NCBI GenBank assembly: GCA_960531495.1
Contig: OY482848.1
Span: 28,340,208 to 28,404,207 of the forward strand
Direction of reading: 5' to 3'
DNA length: 64,000 nucleotides
Source: Zeus faber
Lineage: Eukaryota; Chordata; Actinopteri; Zeiformes; Zeidae
Positions 13,926 to 29,600 of the stretch are shown piece after piece. Every line of letters begins with the position of its first letter. Within the stretch, counting starts at the first letter, position 1. The position numbers and the translations under genes are program-made. The notes under the pieces are model-generated. The model worked only from the letters and a program-made list of their open reading frames with translations, had not been told where the DNA came from and made no database searches.

Positions 13926-16900
13926 TCAAAGCTTGGACTGCAGTGGTTTCAGGTACTTGTGATAGGACTCGTGAACCTGAAAGCAAAAGGGAAAAATTTG
14001 GGTTTCAAGAGTCAGTCGTAAAACAACTCTCAGTGTTTTCCCACACATGTACCTCTGCACTCCCCTAGGACTGTGCAGTTGTTGTGACAGCAGGGCCTCT
14101 TAGGTCTAATGATCTCTGGAGCTATGCTGTCGGGAGCCTTATTTTCCTGGCATGTCTCCCAAAACAAACGGGTTTGGGGTGAGAACACTGTCCAAATGGA
14201 TTTCTATTCCACACAGTTGGATTTTATTTCTATCAACCTATACAGTATGCAACTGCATTTTGCAGGGAGAGAAAACTGTTGGCGGTTGTGTGTGCACAAG
14301 TCCAGCAATGGTTACAAGGTTCATAGAGTTCTTGGTGAATGATGACCAACCGACTCTGTAGTACTACTGGGGGGACTTCAAGGCTCAAGCTGGCAAGTGA
14401 CTGAGAAACGCGGAGGGACAAAGATGATGTTAAAACTAGGGAAGTATTGATCCGATATTCAGTATCAGGTCTGATATTGACCCAAACAGACATAATATAC
14501 AGTGTGCTGTAATCCGATTCCAAAGTGCATTGCACTGTTGCCTCATAGCAAGAAGGTCCTGGGTTCAATTCCCCGGGGGCGCTGTTGACACTGCTCCGGT
14601 GGGTAATCTCCTGATTAGGGTCCTTTCTGTGTGGAGTTTGCATGTTCGCCCCGTGCTCACATGGGGTTTCCTCCATAACATCATAAGAACCGCCACTGAA
14701 AACATGCACAACAAACATCGTCTGACCAGCGGGGGACGGCGATGTTGGTCCCTGGGCGCTGTAAGCTGCCTAACGCCCCTGGCCTGCCCTTCGGAGGAAG
14801 AAATTGGAGAACACATTTCACAGCCTCAACTAATTGCGTGTGTGTTGGCCGCCGTAGCTGCATGTGTTGTGGTGCACATAGCGCGACGTACCATGAAGAC
14901 AAGTCGCATGGTAACTAGGCTTGAGCAGATTAATGATTAAATCGGCGATCGACTCCATCGATCACCACTTACATTATGACAGAAGATTTTTTTAATTTTT
15001 CTGATACCCCAGGAAAAATAAGAGCATTGAAACGATGTAAGAGCAATTTACTGTGTTCTGAAACTGGAGAGGAGAGAGAGCGGGGCGGAGGCTCTTGCCC
15101 TCTCGGCTCAGAGCTGTCGAGTTACCACTTGTGATCGGATCTCACTTCCCCGCTCTATATGCAAATCTGGTGATTAAAATAAAGCAATATATAATATAAT
15201 CCCATAGAGAAGGATTGAGATTTATTTTATTTCATTAGTTTCTTACTTGTATGGAAAATTAAAAATGTAATCCAAACTCAAAATTGGAACTGAGTTTTTT
15301 TTTTATTTCTCATATTTCTCAGTGCGGTGGTCCCGGACTTGCGTGGTGGTTTCCCTGTTATTTTAGATCCAACACATCAACTTCAAGGAATGACTGTTCA
15401 CTTGCTGCCTCACATATCCCAATCCTTGACAAGTGCTACTGGAACGAGATGAGCAATGTTATTTGTGTCACCTGTCAGTGGTTTTAATGTTAGTGCTGAT
15501 TGGTGTATGGATTACATTTATCTGCTGTATGATTTATAATATTATATTATTAATGCTGCCTACAATGCAGCCAGGTCATCTTGGAAGGGAGATTCCTCCT
15601 TCTGTGACCCCTTCTCATGGTTTATTTTTTTTTTTCCTCAAGGGGCTTTTCTGGGAGTTTTTCCTTGTCCGGATGGGCTGAAGACTAGGGGATGCTGTTG
15701 ATTTCTATGTGAAATATGGGCTTATAAAGCCGTTTAAGACTGTACCGTGATTAAGGGCTATATAAATAAACTAAACCTGGCTTATGGGCGTGACCCGAAG
15801 GATTCTTTGAAAGGTTCTGCTAAATTCTGCCAGAGTGTGAGGTTCCACCTATTGCAAGCCATTCTGACCTTGTACCTTGCACCGCTAGCGATTTCACTAT
15901 TAACACATGCAGCTACATTCAAGAAAATTTCTGTCTTGCACCTTTTCAAAGATACCATGATAATGCTGGAATAGATGGGGCTAGGGACAGTCCATCAGAA
16001 ATCACCTGGTGGGGTCCTGTGGTCCGCACCCTCCGCGCCAGAGGGAGCAGCAGCGTACAGAGCAACGCACGGACAAAGCTCATTCACTTGCGCGCACTAA
16101 GAGGATGTGTGTCGGAGTAGCATGCAAATAAAAATAAATATGCCTATGAAATAAATCCAGAAATAAACAAGACAATAAATACATAAATGAGTGTATGCCC
16201 AACGGACCGGGCTGAGATGCCCCGGAGCAATAACCCTAACCCAAAGTTATCAGATCAGTGTGATCATTTGAACCTGTCCTATACACTGCCTCCAGAGAAG
16301 GAACGTTCTCAACCCCGTTCTCCCTCTCCTGTCCGCTCGCTTTATGCAGAATGACGTCATCGGACCTTCCCGGGCGTAAAAGACACGTCTAGTGTCCAAG
16401 TGGCTTTTTTAAGAGGTAAAATAATAACATTCAGAATATAAAAGACTTGTCTCTGTAAAGACTGGACATGTTTCAGTTTCTCTCCCCATTTTTCAGAATG
16501 TACCCCCCCCCCCAAAAAAAACAAATAATTTACATGAAATAAATATATTTGAAAATCCACTTCTTGTCGTTTACCAATACCATATTCAGATTTGATTTCC
16601 CCCCCTACTTAACATGCTTGTTCCGGCAATGTTACTGCTTCCATTCACAACACGGCTGTCCCAGAATTTTCCCGGAAACTATACTAGGTCTTGAGATTGG
16701 AAATTGCCGAAACTGATTTCCCGGAATATTGATCCTTGCTCCCATTCACACATGAACCTATGCATGAATGGTTCCAGAACATCGCTGGGATCGCTGGGAC
16801 GACTGCATGTGTGAAAGGGGCTTAAGAAGGCTGCGCTTTGTCTCCTCTCTGCAGTGTTTATGGATATGATATTTGGAGAGGTTTGGGAGCGTCTGGTTTG

Positions 16901-17603
16901 GGCACAGAAGAGTGGCATCTCTTCTATTTGCAGATTACGTTGTCGTTTTGGCTTCATCACAGTGTAAGCCCCATTAAAAGGTTTTGCAGCTAAGTATGAA
17001 GCAATTGGTATGCAGATCAGCACCTCCAAGGAGGCATGGATCCCTCCCAGAAAGGGATGGCTTCCCCACCACCCGCCTGGCAGGCAGAGTGGAAAAATTG
17101 CACCAAGAGCCATAATTTGCCCCAGTACTTTATGTCCCCACCCTCACCTCTGGTTACAAGCTTTCATTAGTGATGTTTCTTCAGATGCGTTGAAGCATTT
17201 CAGCACTGAAATTCACCATATAAAATACATCTACCACAACCATTTTCATTATGACTGACCTCAGTGCGGTTGAGAGGTGAGCGACGGGCCCAGTCGAACA
17301 TGTGCTCGTAGACATTTCCATCGTATCTTCCCAGGGACGAGTTGAGCATCTCGTCACGGTAGTCAAAGGCGTCCATCAGTGCCACAGCGTTGGGCCTCAC
17401 CTGGGACAGCAGTTCCTTAAGACGAACTGAGACCTGCAGGACCTGGGGCACAGTCAGCAGCCCAACCTGGAATGAGAGGGAGAGAGAGTTTTGAGTTCAT
17501 TTATTGACATTAAGTTGTTTTTTTACAATGATTGTAATCGTTTTTCCCATGAACAATTAAAATAAATTAAAATAAAATGTGACTCATACCATTTTATGAT
17601 ATA

Positions 17604-17636
<33 letters not shown>

Positions 17637-20600
17637 CTTTTTATTTTTTTTAATGGTGCAATTAGCATGCCCATGCAGGGAACTTGAGAGGGAGGGGCAG
17701 GTGCTCAAAGTTGGGGGGGGGGGGGGGGGGAGGCACATGGAACATTATAAAAATTTAAGCATAACCTGTGTTTATGCCCCAATCTGTGCATTTTCTGTAT
17801 CAATTTATGGCTGAAATATCTTCATTCATGAAAAAAAGTTATTTTGTGATTTGACTTGGGGGGAACAAATGTACGTGTTTTAAATATTGAGGGGAACCTA
17901 TCCCCCGCGTTCCCCCCGAAGTCTATGCATATGTGTATCTTGTCCATCATATTCTTCCTACACCTATTCCACCTTTCTTAGTGCAACAACTCGACTAATG
18001 AGGATGTGTTCAGAACATGTACCTCATTAATATTCATATCTTGCCCAGAACATAAATCTGCTCCCTGCTTATTGCCTGCACATTCTCTTCTCCTTTTTAC
18101 TACCGGCTAAATAAAGTAAATTATTCTGGAATATACAACTCGCTACACTATTGTTGCCACGTTCTTCTCTTGCAGTGATTATAAAAAATCATGTCTGGAA
18201 AGGAGTTATTGTCTTCTTTTTCCCCAACTAAAATCACAGTGACATCCGCTTAAATATAGTAATTATTTGGACTTATATTTTTCTATTTTATCCAAAATTG
18301 AAAATAGGTATGAAAAATAAATAACCACCAAAAAAAATCAAATCAAAGAATTGATTGCGACTGTGTGGACGGGCCTAAATCCTAGTCTTTGATAAAGGTT
18401 TGGGACAACATTAGCAACGACACCACTACCTGCAGGAAGTCTCCAGAGTTGTGTGTGATGCCATGCAGAGTGTAGAGCAGAGCCAGAGTGGACAGCACAG
18501 AGTGGACCGCAGTGTCTCCGATCTCCCCCAGCTTGGCGGAAAACAGCTTCACCACGACGTAGTGGCAGTGGGCCTGCAGTGAGACAAGCAGCAGCCAAAC
18601 GTGACTTGGAGCCGTTTCACCCACGCTTTGATTTCAAGATTCAAGAGGTTATTTGTCACATACGGTTTAACATTTAAATGGAGAGGGTTCAAATTTACAG
18701 CAATTGGGTTCAGCCTCTAATTTTTACACTTGTTATGATGTATCCTAAGAAAAAATGTGAAAAAATGAATAAATAAAATAATCAAATTAACAACTACGCA
18801 CACACCCGCCACACACACACAGCAAGTTTTAACGATACTGTGCTACTCTTTTCTTGTTTTAATTCAAGAAATCGATTTATTTTGTTTTATTGATTCCTGA
18901 TGCTTCGGCAATGTTGTTCGTGTGACATTCAAGCCAATAAAGCAAATTTGAATTGGAAAAGAAAAAATTGAGAGAGACTTTGCTGTGCTTGAAATTGTAT
19001 ACTAATGCACTGCCCACTACATTAATACATACTCAATCAGTACATACTGCATACTGCCTACTTAATGAACGATTAAGTACTGTATGCCATTACCAGCAGA
19101 ATGTTCACACTCCTCTTATCGCGACTGTATGACGATTACCGGTCCAAACTACAGTTGAATGAAAATTGGTATATAATCAATAATTAGAATAATAATATAG
19201 AGTTAATAATCATATAAAGGGTAAATGGAGCATCAAATTTGATGAATTTACTGTTTATCAGACCACAAATGAGACAAGAATTAGGTTGGAAAAACGATAA
19301 GACGCCAGAGTTTCTGGGGACCAGGCTTCACTAATTTCTTTCTTCTCCACAGAACCTTCAGGTCTGCTACGTGCAAACCATGCAGGAATTAGCATAACTC
19401 CACTACCACCAGTTGCCGCTGCGTACCACTAGTATTTGAGATCTCATTTGGGAGCCAATGGCTTTCACACCCATGGTCCCCAAAGTAAATGTAATGTAAG
19501 ACTTCTATTAATGGCAGAGTCTCTCATTGTCTAATACTAAGTTAATCAAACAAATACACACTTTTAGAAGTTTAACAATGGACACTTTTGCCCATCAGCC
19601 TTAAACGCACCATCTGCAATTTTAATCTCACTCACTCACTCATCCCATGGCCTAGGGGGCCGTAGGGGTGTCATGTTGGGAGCTTGGGCCGTCAGGGATC
19701 TCCAGCGCTCACGGTCTTCTGCTGTACTAAGCAGGGTTTGGAAGCTGCAGAGTACAGGTTCTTGTTGTCCAGCACAGGTGGTAACTAATTGTCTGACGTA
19801 GTCGTTTTTTCCGGTGTTCATTGTAGGGAATGTGTAGCATCCTTCTATAGCACTTGTTTTCGAAGGACTGTATCCTGCGTTCGGTGTCCGCTGTGAGTGT
19901 CCAGCTCACACAGCCATAGAGTAGGGTGGATAGTAGGAGAGAGTTATAGAGTCTGACCTTCACCGGGAAGCTGATGGTGTTGCTTCTCCATATTCTGGCC
20001 AGCCTTGTCATGTCTGAAGTTGCTATGCCAATTCTTGATTTTATTTATTTTGCGGAGCTGCCATCTTCACTCACAAGGGACCCAAGGTATTTGAAGTCCT
20101 TTACTTCTTCCAAATTTCTTCCAATTTTAATGCCTACAGCAAATTGGCAGTAAATTTAAGACAATTTATGACCTTTATTTTCCTGATTTTAATTTAAGAC
20201 CCTTTAAGACTTTTTAAGGAGCCGCGGGAACCATGCACGAGCGCGCACACAACACACACATCACTTACATCTGAGGCTCTGACCAGGTCGATGGCACTGT
20301 TGTTCCAGGCGTCCTCCTGACTCTTCCGTTTCTGCAACTCCTCCTGGATACTTTTGGCTGCCAGCTCTACAAGCCTGAGCACAGACACACCATCACACAT
20401 GCTCGCATTGTATTATTATAAAATCTGATTTGATTCTACTCGCCACATCTGGATCTACCAGTTGGTCTCCACTGTTCTAGAAGAAGATGCTCCGAGTGTG
20501 AACCCATTGCTGTGGCCTCTCACCCTGCAGCCCGCAGCTTGTAGACCTCCACCAGGCTGGAGAGGTCGTTAATGTCAACAACAATGGGTCTGGAGGAGAC

Positions 20601-23600
20601 GGCGCGGGGTTGCAGCCTCCCCTGCTCCGCCTCGTTCAGGTAGGAGACGATGCCACTCAGGCGCTGGCCGGCCTGGACCTGGCGGTAGCTCTTCATTAGG
20701 TACCTGGGGTCAGAGTAGGTAGGCTTTATTTAGAGAATACCTTTCTTAAAAACAGACAAAAAACCATTAATAACATAAAAAACATAAACAGAAATTCCAT
20801 TAAAGGTCCCATATTATACTCCTTTCAACAAATTTATATAGGTCTCCTGAGGTCCCCAAAACATGTCTGATTTGCTGAAAATACCACTCAAATTATGCAT
20901 TCTATCCATTCTAACATGCCTCTATCCTGTTCTCTACAGGCTGTTTCAAGGTGTCGCTTTAAAATGCAAATGAGCTGCTGCTCCTCATGCGCCACTCTGA
21001 AACTGTTTGTGGCCTGGGGGGGCTCTCTACAGTATAACCACGTTTTCACCCAAAGTACCTGGAACTTTTAGTCCCAGGAACTTTTTTCAAGGAACTGAAA
21101 GTTTCCTTCAGCCCGTTGTTTGCTTTCTACCAAGACCTACATGGATTATGCAAATTAGTCAGCTGACATATGAAAAAGTGACATTAATGTCACGTCACAA
21201 AGGGACATGGAGATGCTGTGACCCGGTCGCCTTGTACCCCTTTCCCACTGCGCCAAAAACCTGGTAACATACGATAATATCAGGCATTTATCATTAGTTG
21301 GAAAAGTAACACCTGGGTTTCAGTCCCGGGTCAAATGACCCTGCAATAGGCACACGTTTTTAAATCGGCTCTAACGTAAACAGGACACCTGGTCCACATG
21401 CTAATTTTTGGCCCTTTACCTGCGCCAATGCGGCATGCTCGTTGAAGTTCCAGATATTGGCATATAAATAGACAGGAATATATCCGTGTATCATTCGATC
21501 ATTTCATAGCCGATTTACAATCCAAAATCAAAATCAGAAGTTGATGACATGTATCCCCGTATGGGGGACCACAAAATGTTTTGAGTGTGGGGACCACAGC
21601 AGGGAACCCCTCACTCCCCACCGGGCTCCAAGCCACTCCAGCACTGCCCCAAGCCAGTCTCTGAACCGGAGGAGCATCTCCACTCCCCGCCGCCGAAGGA
21701 CCAGCGTGCTGCTGGTGCACAGGTGAGGGCATGGATACTCCATGATGCTTCTACTGTAGTGTTGGGCCGTTCTGATTCTGATTCGCGAACCATCCGATTC
21801 TTTTGAACGGCTCTTTTGTAGTAAATGAAGGGAACAGAGTCTCGCTGGGTGATGAGACAGTTTCATGTTGTTATTTGTTTAAGTTGCTGTCTTCTCTACA
21901 GTCTTTTTTCCCCCCAATCACACTGGAACCATGGCATACAGCGTGTTTGTGACGTTGAACATGACACACCAGAAAAAAAGGAACGCCATTTCTCCTGGCA
22001 ATGGTAAAGCCGGCAATCGCCTAACTTTAGCGGGTATATCGGTGTTTGAAAAAACCTGGGTATACCCGCTGAAGGTGGGGGCAAACTTATAAAAAATTTG
22101 AAGTTTTTGACCAAAACTACGTGTTTAGAACAAGATAAGAACAAATGGATGCGGTGATCTGGGTTCTTGCAGTGCTCTCTGCGCAAGCCCCAGATCTAGA
22201 GATAAAATCAGGATCCAGTTTTTTTGTACATGATTCCTGGTCAAGCCTGCCATTTTCATTTCGCCCCTGGCCGCATTTGCAGGTTAACTTGGGAATCTTG
22301 TCCATTGCTACTTCGTCATAATCTGCATCAACAAGCTCAAAATGGTTTCACATTGTGATTTTACATCACATGGAATATGGAGGAACGATCTTCACCTGGA
22401 CGCTCGCTTTAAAGGAAGCGATCGATCGGTGTTGTTCAGTGTCTCTGTAAGTGGACTGTGTTTCCCCATGTAATCTAACGGGAATATTTAACTCCACGGT
22501 TTAACATTTATCTACTATTTACAAGTCAAACTCTATCGTACCGAAAATATGTTATGAGATAAAGAAAACACAAAGGAACAGGAATCTGGAAAAATCTAAT
22601 TTTCCTTCTAGAAAGGTTTTTTCAACTTATTTGGCTGCTCCTGGCCATTTTAGAAATGTGCGACATAGCGGGTTTTGCTGCTGTGGGTCACAAATATGCA
22701 TATTAGAATTTACCATTGTTAACAATGAGGGGACAACCAGGACTGTTGAGATTCTTATTGTCTGTGTAGTGAGCATACAGTATACATGTGGGTGAGAGAC
22801 AGAGACACAGGCTAGGTGTGATCAGACTAGTGTGACCAGAGGAATAAGTGTTATCACAGCTCTCATCTGTCTGGACTGGTGTTTCTTACCCTCTAAAGAT
22901 TCAAATTGTATAAAGTATCAGATAAACACAAACTACAAATACATTTATCTGGTTACTGTGTGGTGTGGGGATGGTGTGGTTTGAGCAGCCACACCTGACC
23001 TGTGTCTTGGTAATTGGGCGCCCAGGATCAGAGTGGCTGCATCCCTGTTGCTAGTTGGTTGGTCTAATGAGCAACAGGTTAAATCCCATCCTCACACACA
23101 CTCAGGAGAGGAGCCTTGTCATGACACTATCTGCTCCTGGCTAATTCCAAGTGGCCCACTCTCCACAATAAATTGGAGTGTCTACAACTCTGTCGCCTGT
23201 GTCTCTGTGTCGGATGTCCCTGTATACGCCACTTGGGTGGCGCGTGGTAGGCGAAACTGCCACATACCGTAAAAAAGCTTTTTAACATTCTTTTGTCACA
23301 TTTTCATTATTAAGCTGAAGTATAACTGCATAGTATCTTAATTACTGAAAATATAAAATGACTTAAAATGACAACCATACTTTCAGTTTCGGCAACCATT
23401 AACTGCCATTATCACGCCATTATTGGCACGCTTTTTGGTGCAACTATGGAAAGTCGATATTCGCACACCAGCTGATGGAAATAAGTAGACATTTAGCCTT
23501 TCCTTTGTCGACTTGGGGGTGGGGTGGGGAATCTGCTTTAACATTGTACAGCATTAGGAAGGAAATTACGACATTTGACTTGTATGAAAAAAAGACAACG

Positions 23601-26600
23601 TTTAACATTGCTCTCAAGGAAAGTGCCCAAGTGAGAGTGAACCCCAGGCTTACAGCTGCATGTGTAGTCACCCACCTGGCGGTCTGCAGCATCATGACGG
23701 TGTTCTCTCCCTCGTAGGTGCAGGTGGGGGTGAAGGTGACATAGATGTCCGGCAGGGCGCTGCTGCGGGAGTAGCCGTGGCCCCCACAGGACATGCGGCA
23801 CACCTCAATGCCGGCGTTGGTCGTCCATGTGGTGAAGGCCTTTAGGCCCGCCGACAGGGCGTGGAGCTGAACGCAAAACAGGAACGGTTTAGGAAATGCC
23901 TGCTTTGAAGTAAACTCCCAGAGGAAGCACTCATCTGTATTCTTACATGAAGGCAATAACGTGGATCTCTGTACCTCCGGCAGTTCACTCAAGTCACCCT
24001 GGCTGATGTCTCCAGTGATACGATGGTAGGTGTTGTTCATGTACTGGCCTACAAAGTGGAAGGCGAAGGCTGTGGCCATCAAAGGAAACAGCTTGTACTG
24101 CTGGGTTTGGTAGTCCAAGATCTGGGGCTCAGGGTCTCTGCAACACAACCAAGCACAGAAAATTCCTGTTATCCAATGGAGATCCCACATAGGAAACAAA
24201 CATCAACATCAAAAAAATGTTTTGTTTGTTTGTTTGTTTTTTGTTAAATCATTATCATTCATTCTTGTGTATGAAGTCTAACCCCGGGCGGAGTTCGGAC
24301 TGGTGGCGCACGGTGCTGTAGCGTATGGCGATGGTGCAGGCCTTTGAGAGGGCTCGTGCTGACTCCCCTACAATCATGGAGCGGATGAAGACCATGGTGC
24401 CATAGGTCAGCTTGGAACTGGGAGGCTTCACGTAGCTGCCGTCTGCCTCCACCTAGTGGACACAACAAACAGGGTCATCCAAAGGGTCAACTTCATGTAT
24501 GCAAATCAAAAGGGTTTTTTTTCCATTAACACATGGCATATGCAACATTCCTAGGGCCGGGCAATATGAAAAATGTAATGAAAAATAATGAAAGCAATAA
24601 TTATAGGGAATAAACTCATGATAACGATTGAATTTTATGTCATGATATCTGCAAGAGGATTCAAAACTTTAACCATGTTAAAGACTGTAAGGTCATTGAA
24701 GGTATTGTGTCGGCGTTTATTGTTTTTCCAAATAAAACTACCTCACCCTAGGCTCGGACAGATTTACTATTAAATCGTCAATTGGCGATTGACTCCATTG
24801 ATTGGGATTGATATTGATGACAGACGATTTTTTTTTCAATTATCCGCCAGGAAAACTCAGAGCAATGAAACGGTGTAAGTGCAGTTTACCATGTTCTGAG
24901 ACTTGAGCAGAGAGGGAGGAGAGGGAGGGAGGGAGGGAGTGAAGGCTCTTCCCCTATCCGCCCAACGCTGTCAAGTAACCACTGGTGATCGGGTCTCACT
25001 GCACCTGCACCATGCGCACCGGTTCCCCACTCCCATGGCTGTTTTTTTATTTTAGATCTATCCATTTCTGTTTGTTTCCTACATGTATTAAACAATTTAT
25101 TTATTCATATATTTATTTTAAAACACGACTCAGTTAAGTGGACAGTCCCGTTACAAAAAAACCCCTGTGTCCCCACTGTCGAGATCCCCGTTGCCAGGAC
25201 TTAATTCAGTAAAAACTCCATGTTTTTTTGTCAATACTTTACTTGTAAACAATGAATCCTGCACTTCTTTTCTATGTGCACACAAGTGGGTGCACCCCCC
25301 ACCTTCCCGATAAGTTGTCAATTTGAACTTAGCATTGCCCAAGCCTACCTCACACTGCGCATAGTTGCTGTTTTATCAATAATTCTCAAAATTTGTATCG
25401 CAATATGATGACAGCTAAATTTGCCGACAATATACGAACTACTAAGTGTATTGAGTGTATTAGTTTGGTGACACAACGAATGAAAGATCCCCTTCGCTCC
25501 ATCGCTTTATCCCTTGCTCACCTTGGCGTATTTCATGAGCATGTTCTCTCGTGGAATTCTCACGTTCTCCAGCTTCAGGTAACCATTGTCAACCTCATCA
25601 AAACCAAACTTGGGGCCAATGTCTCCGACCACGATCCCTGAGAGAGAATGTTAGAAGGGAGATAAATGAGATTCAACACTAAACTTACCACAGTGTGGAG
25701 ACGTGATGGCCAACAGACCGACAGAACCGCGCGTTACCTGGCAGCGTCTTGTGTGTGCTCATGCATCGGATGGGGACGATGAAGGCGTGCAGGCCGTGGC
25801 ATTTGCCGTGCGTGTGGAGCTGGGCTAAAACTATAGCATGGTTGGACGTCTTTCCAACTGCACACAGAGGAAGAGAGAAATGGGTTTGCGGTGAATCAAT
25901 ATGGATTACCAATCCTGATTCATTCGAGAGCAAAAGAGGAGACAGAACAAGCTCAACCACAGCCATTTTGGTAAAGTCAACAATTATTCTATAATCACCT
26001 ATTGATAGATTCCATAAGTATTTGTCAGCAAATGTTAGAAATTTTAGGACTTTAAATTTTCATTTCCATCAGTTTAGTTGAGGCAAATTAATTGTCAACC
26101 CAAATTTGAATGTTCTGAATTGCCAATAAATGGCATTTCATATGGTGGATATGCATTATTTAACTGTCGTAGACTTCGACTATAATAGTATAAATTTATG
26201 TGGCTCTAGGGCCTTGAGGCTTTCACTAAGTGTCAGAAATGTCACTATGACAAAGGTCACATTCTAAATTAGCATGATCACATATGGATAATCTAACAAA
26301 ATCTTTAACACTTTAAGGCTGGCTCAGCCAATCAGAACCAAGGTAAGAAACGCTGCTTTAAAATTAAATAAGAGTTGTAGTTGAGGGTGTGGTTACTTAC
26401 GTCCCCCAGGCCACCATTTGATGGAGCTGACTGTCGGACTGTTCATGACGAACTCCTGGGTTGCCGGATCATATGTGGCGGTGGTCTCCAGCCCTCGAAG
26501 ATGGGTGCCTGGGGTATCATACCAAGATCCAGACATGCAAACATGTGGACACATTTATAGAAATGGGGTTATTCACAGGCACAAAGCAAACACCCAACAA

Positions 26601-29600
26601 ACTTTTAAACAAGCTACTAATTTCTAAACATGCTAAAAAACATTTCTAAAACGCTGTACAAGCTGAAATACATTTTGCATGTATATAGATTTCTGAAAAC
26701 ATTGGTTTCCTAGCAAATTTTAATAAAGGCCGAATTGATGGACAAAATCCAATGGTTGACCCCCTCGCTGATTTTTGACATCTCTAAAAACGATTAATTT
26801 ATTTATAAAAAGGCATATGAAGCCTTCACTCAATACTGCCAGAAGGACTACTATAATACTTTCAAGAGGAAGTATGAATGTAGGTTTTTGACAGATCTCA
26901 GTACCAACCATAAAGTTTAGAAAAAACAATGCCAAAGCTCAAGAAGTCATTTAGAGTGACACTTCCAGGGTAAACATGGAAGGCTTTCACTCTGCCCGTT
27001 CTGTACCTTATTTGTTGCCATGTTATGAGTTTATGACTATTATATATGACTATATACGTGATTTAGTTTGATGCATCTAAACATCCAACACAACGCCCCA
27101 TAGGCAAGACGAGTGTAAATTTCTATACAATGATTGCAAATGTTTGCTACAGAGATGGATTCCTGGCAAAATCTGACAAAGCGATTTGTTGACTGAATAT
27201 CCTTCTACCACTATCCATTTTGCATAGTTTATTAGTATTATTTTTTCTGAACCATTGCTACGTCTGTCTTTTTCTTACAAAAACAAATGCAATCACCACC
27301 CTGGAGTTGAAGTAGATCTTCGTGACGCGAGGCATTGAGGAGATGAAGCTTTCGGGAAATGCAGTCTGGGGCCCACTTTTCCAAAACTCCTCGTAGGGGC
27401 TTAAAAACCCAATCCATATTTTGACGCCAACCTCTCACTATGGCAAATGAATGGCTGACGCACAATCTTGTCTGTCACTCCACATCCTTGAACCCTGTCC
27501 GTGCACAGTGCAACGATGCAAAAAGCGTTGGTCCCTGAATTAGACCACTGGTTATTACCGTGTCCGATCTCAGTCTGAGCATAAGTGCCGATGATCTCCA
27601 GATTCCAGGCAGGCATGAAGAAGCGGTCCATCTGCTCTGGGGTGGCCTGGTTGAGCAGCGTAGGCAGGAACATCCCCAGATGGAGATCCAGGGGCTCAGG
27701 TCTGCCACGGTGCACACAGCTGGACCGTGGAAGACGGGCAGATGGCACAGAGAAGCAAGAAGGAAGATAGTACAGCACATGGCAAGAAGAATTATTTTTA
27801 TTTAAGGAAATCAAGGTAGAAGAAATGGGAGAAAGTGGTGAAGAGTGAAGAATGGATGAAGTTTATTTGCAGGTGTTCATATTGTTGGTTCAAAGGTAGG
27901 GTCGGGGACACGGATTAAGAAAATGCCAGCCAACAGTGGACAAACGGGTGAATGACATGACAATTGTCTGAGCAGGTCATGCAATTGATGAAAGGTGGTA
28001 GATTCCAGATGATAGTGAAGAAAAGTCACATTTCATTATTTGAAAAAAATGAATTCATTTAAATTAAATTCATTTAACGGAAAGTGACTATTTTCTTCAA
28101 TTTCTTTATTTATTATTAATTATTTTTAAAGGTAAAAGCATTTTGTATTTGTGATCAAGTATTGGAGGCATGACAACCTGTCATCACCGGTGCAGTAAAT
28201 AATTAAAAGCTTTAAATTAAAAGTGTGAAAATCTCTATGCCATCCTGATCAAGACCAATACACCACAGTGTATTCCTCTCCAAACTCTTGAAAAGAAATG
28301 TAACGACTTTGGAAGATTGAAGCGTTGGTTTTAGGCAGTTTAGGTTACAACGTGGGCAGTGGCTGAAGAGGTTTTGGGCGTTTTGAATGGGATTGACCTT
28401 TGCTCAATGTTCAGCCTAACCTGACATATTAAATAAACGTTAATCTATTGCGGTGGACCAAGGGGGCGGGGCCAAGCCGCTGCTGCAGACAGGCGGTGCA
28501 GTCTCCCATCCTGGTGCCGCTCAGCTGCTGGGGATCAGCCTAATCAGCGGAGGGAGTCCACTGATTCGCTTGATCCCCAAAACAGGAAGTTATAGTTGTG
28601 TGTGTGTGTCCCCAGTAGGGATTAGCGTGCAGGCAAATGATCAGACATGGACAGCGGGAGATCACGGAAGTGGGGATCCACAGATCCACCTGAACTATTT
28701 GTATATATCGGCCTGAGTTTCCTTTTTGGCCCACAATCCACATTTATTCAAAAAGGACTTGTTAATAAACACGCCAACTAGTGCTTGTTTCGCCTCCACC
28801 TGCCTCCTCATTCCTCATTCCCTGACACTGAGCCAGAACACACCTTCACATCTATCAGTAAGTAAATGTTCCTATGACTGCAGCATGGTCGCACACAGAC
28901 GCAATAGATACTTACCTCAACCTCAACTTGCCTGTGTCTTAGCAGGACAAAATCCCTCAGTCGCTTTGGCCTAAATTCTCCTCAAGTACAGAGGTAATGG
29001 CCTCTCAGATAACAATTAAACATTCAAAAGCTGAAACTCAATCTCTCAGTCTTCACACCATAGTTTGTCATACTGTCTTCTTTTTCCAAGCCAGAAATTG
29101 AGTGAACAGCAGCAAATGCTTTGTTTTGTACAGTCTCATCCGGTTAGCCGGGCACATGGCACCTCACCTGAATTTCTGAATATATTGTGTTACATTTGAG
29201 ATCAGTTGAGATCTGTCAAATACCCACGTTATCCCCATCCACAGATAAAACAATTTAACTTTACATACCATCTCAAATAAGCCTCATCCCCTTGTTTAAG
29301 AAAAAATAAAAAAAAAATCTGAATTTGCTTTCCAATTTGGCACATCTTCAAAAACAGAAACACAAAAGCCAGGAGGGCAACAGCAAAACATTGAGTGACT
29401 TGTGGTTGCACTGGTTGTACGTCTACACTCAAGGACTGACCGTGTCCCATCTCAGTTTGCGCGTACGTGCCCAGGGCCTTCAAGGACTCGGCCAGAGGGA
29501 GCCATTTCTTGGACTGCTCAGGGTCGCACTGGCTGTACAGTGTCAGGAGGAACATGACGAAATGTAGACCAAACGGCTCGATGTTGTTTCCCAGCAACAC

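Noticed and set aside
13793..14068. 91-codon plus-strand frame
   Set aside because: It overlaps the real acox1 last exon (13976-13926, minus, ending SKL).
23444..24199. A 251-codon minus-strand open frame read as one protein
   Set aside because: It runs through acox1 exons 8 and 9 and the intron between them. The real exons are 24137-23975 and 23866-23676.
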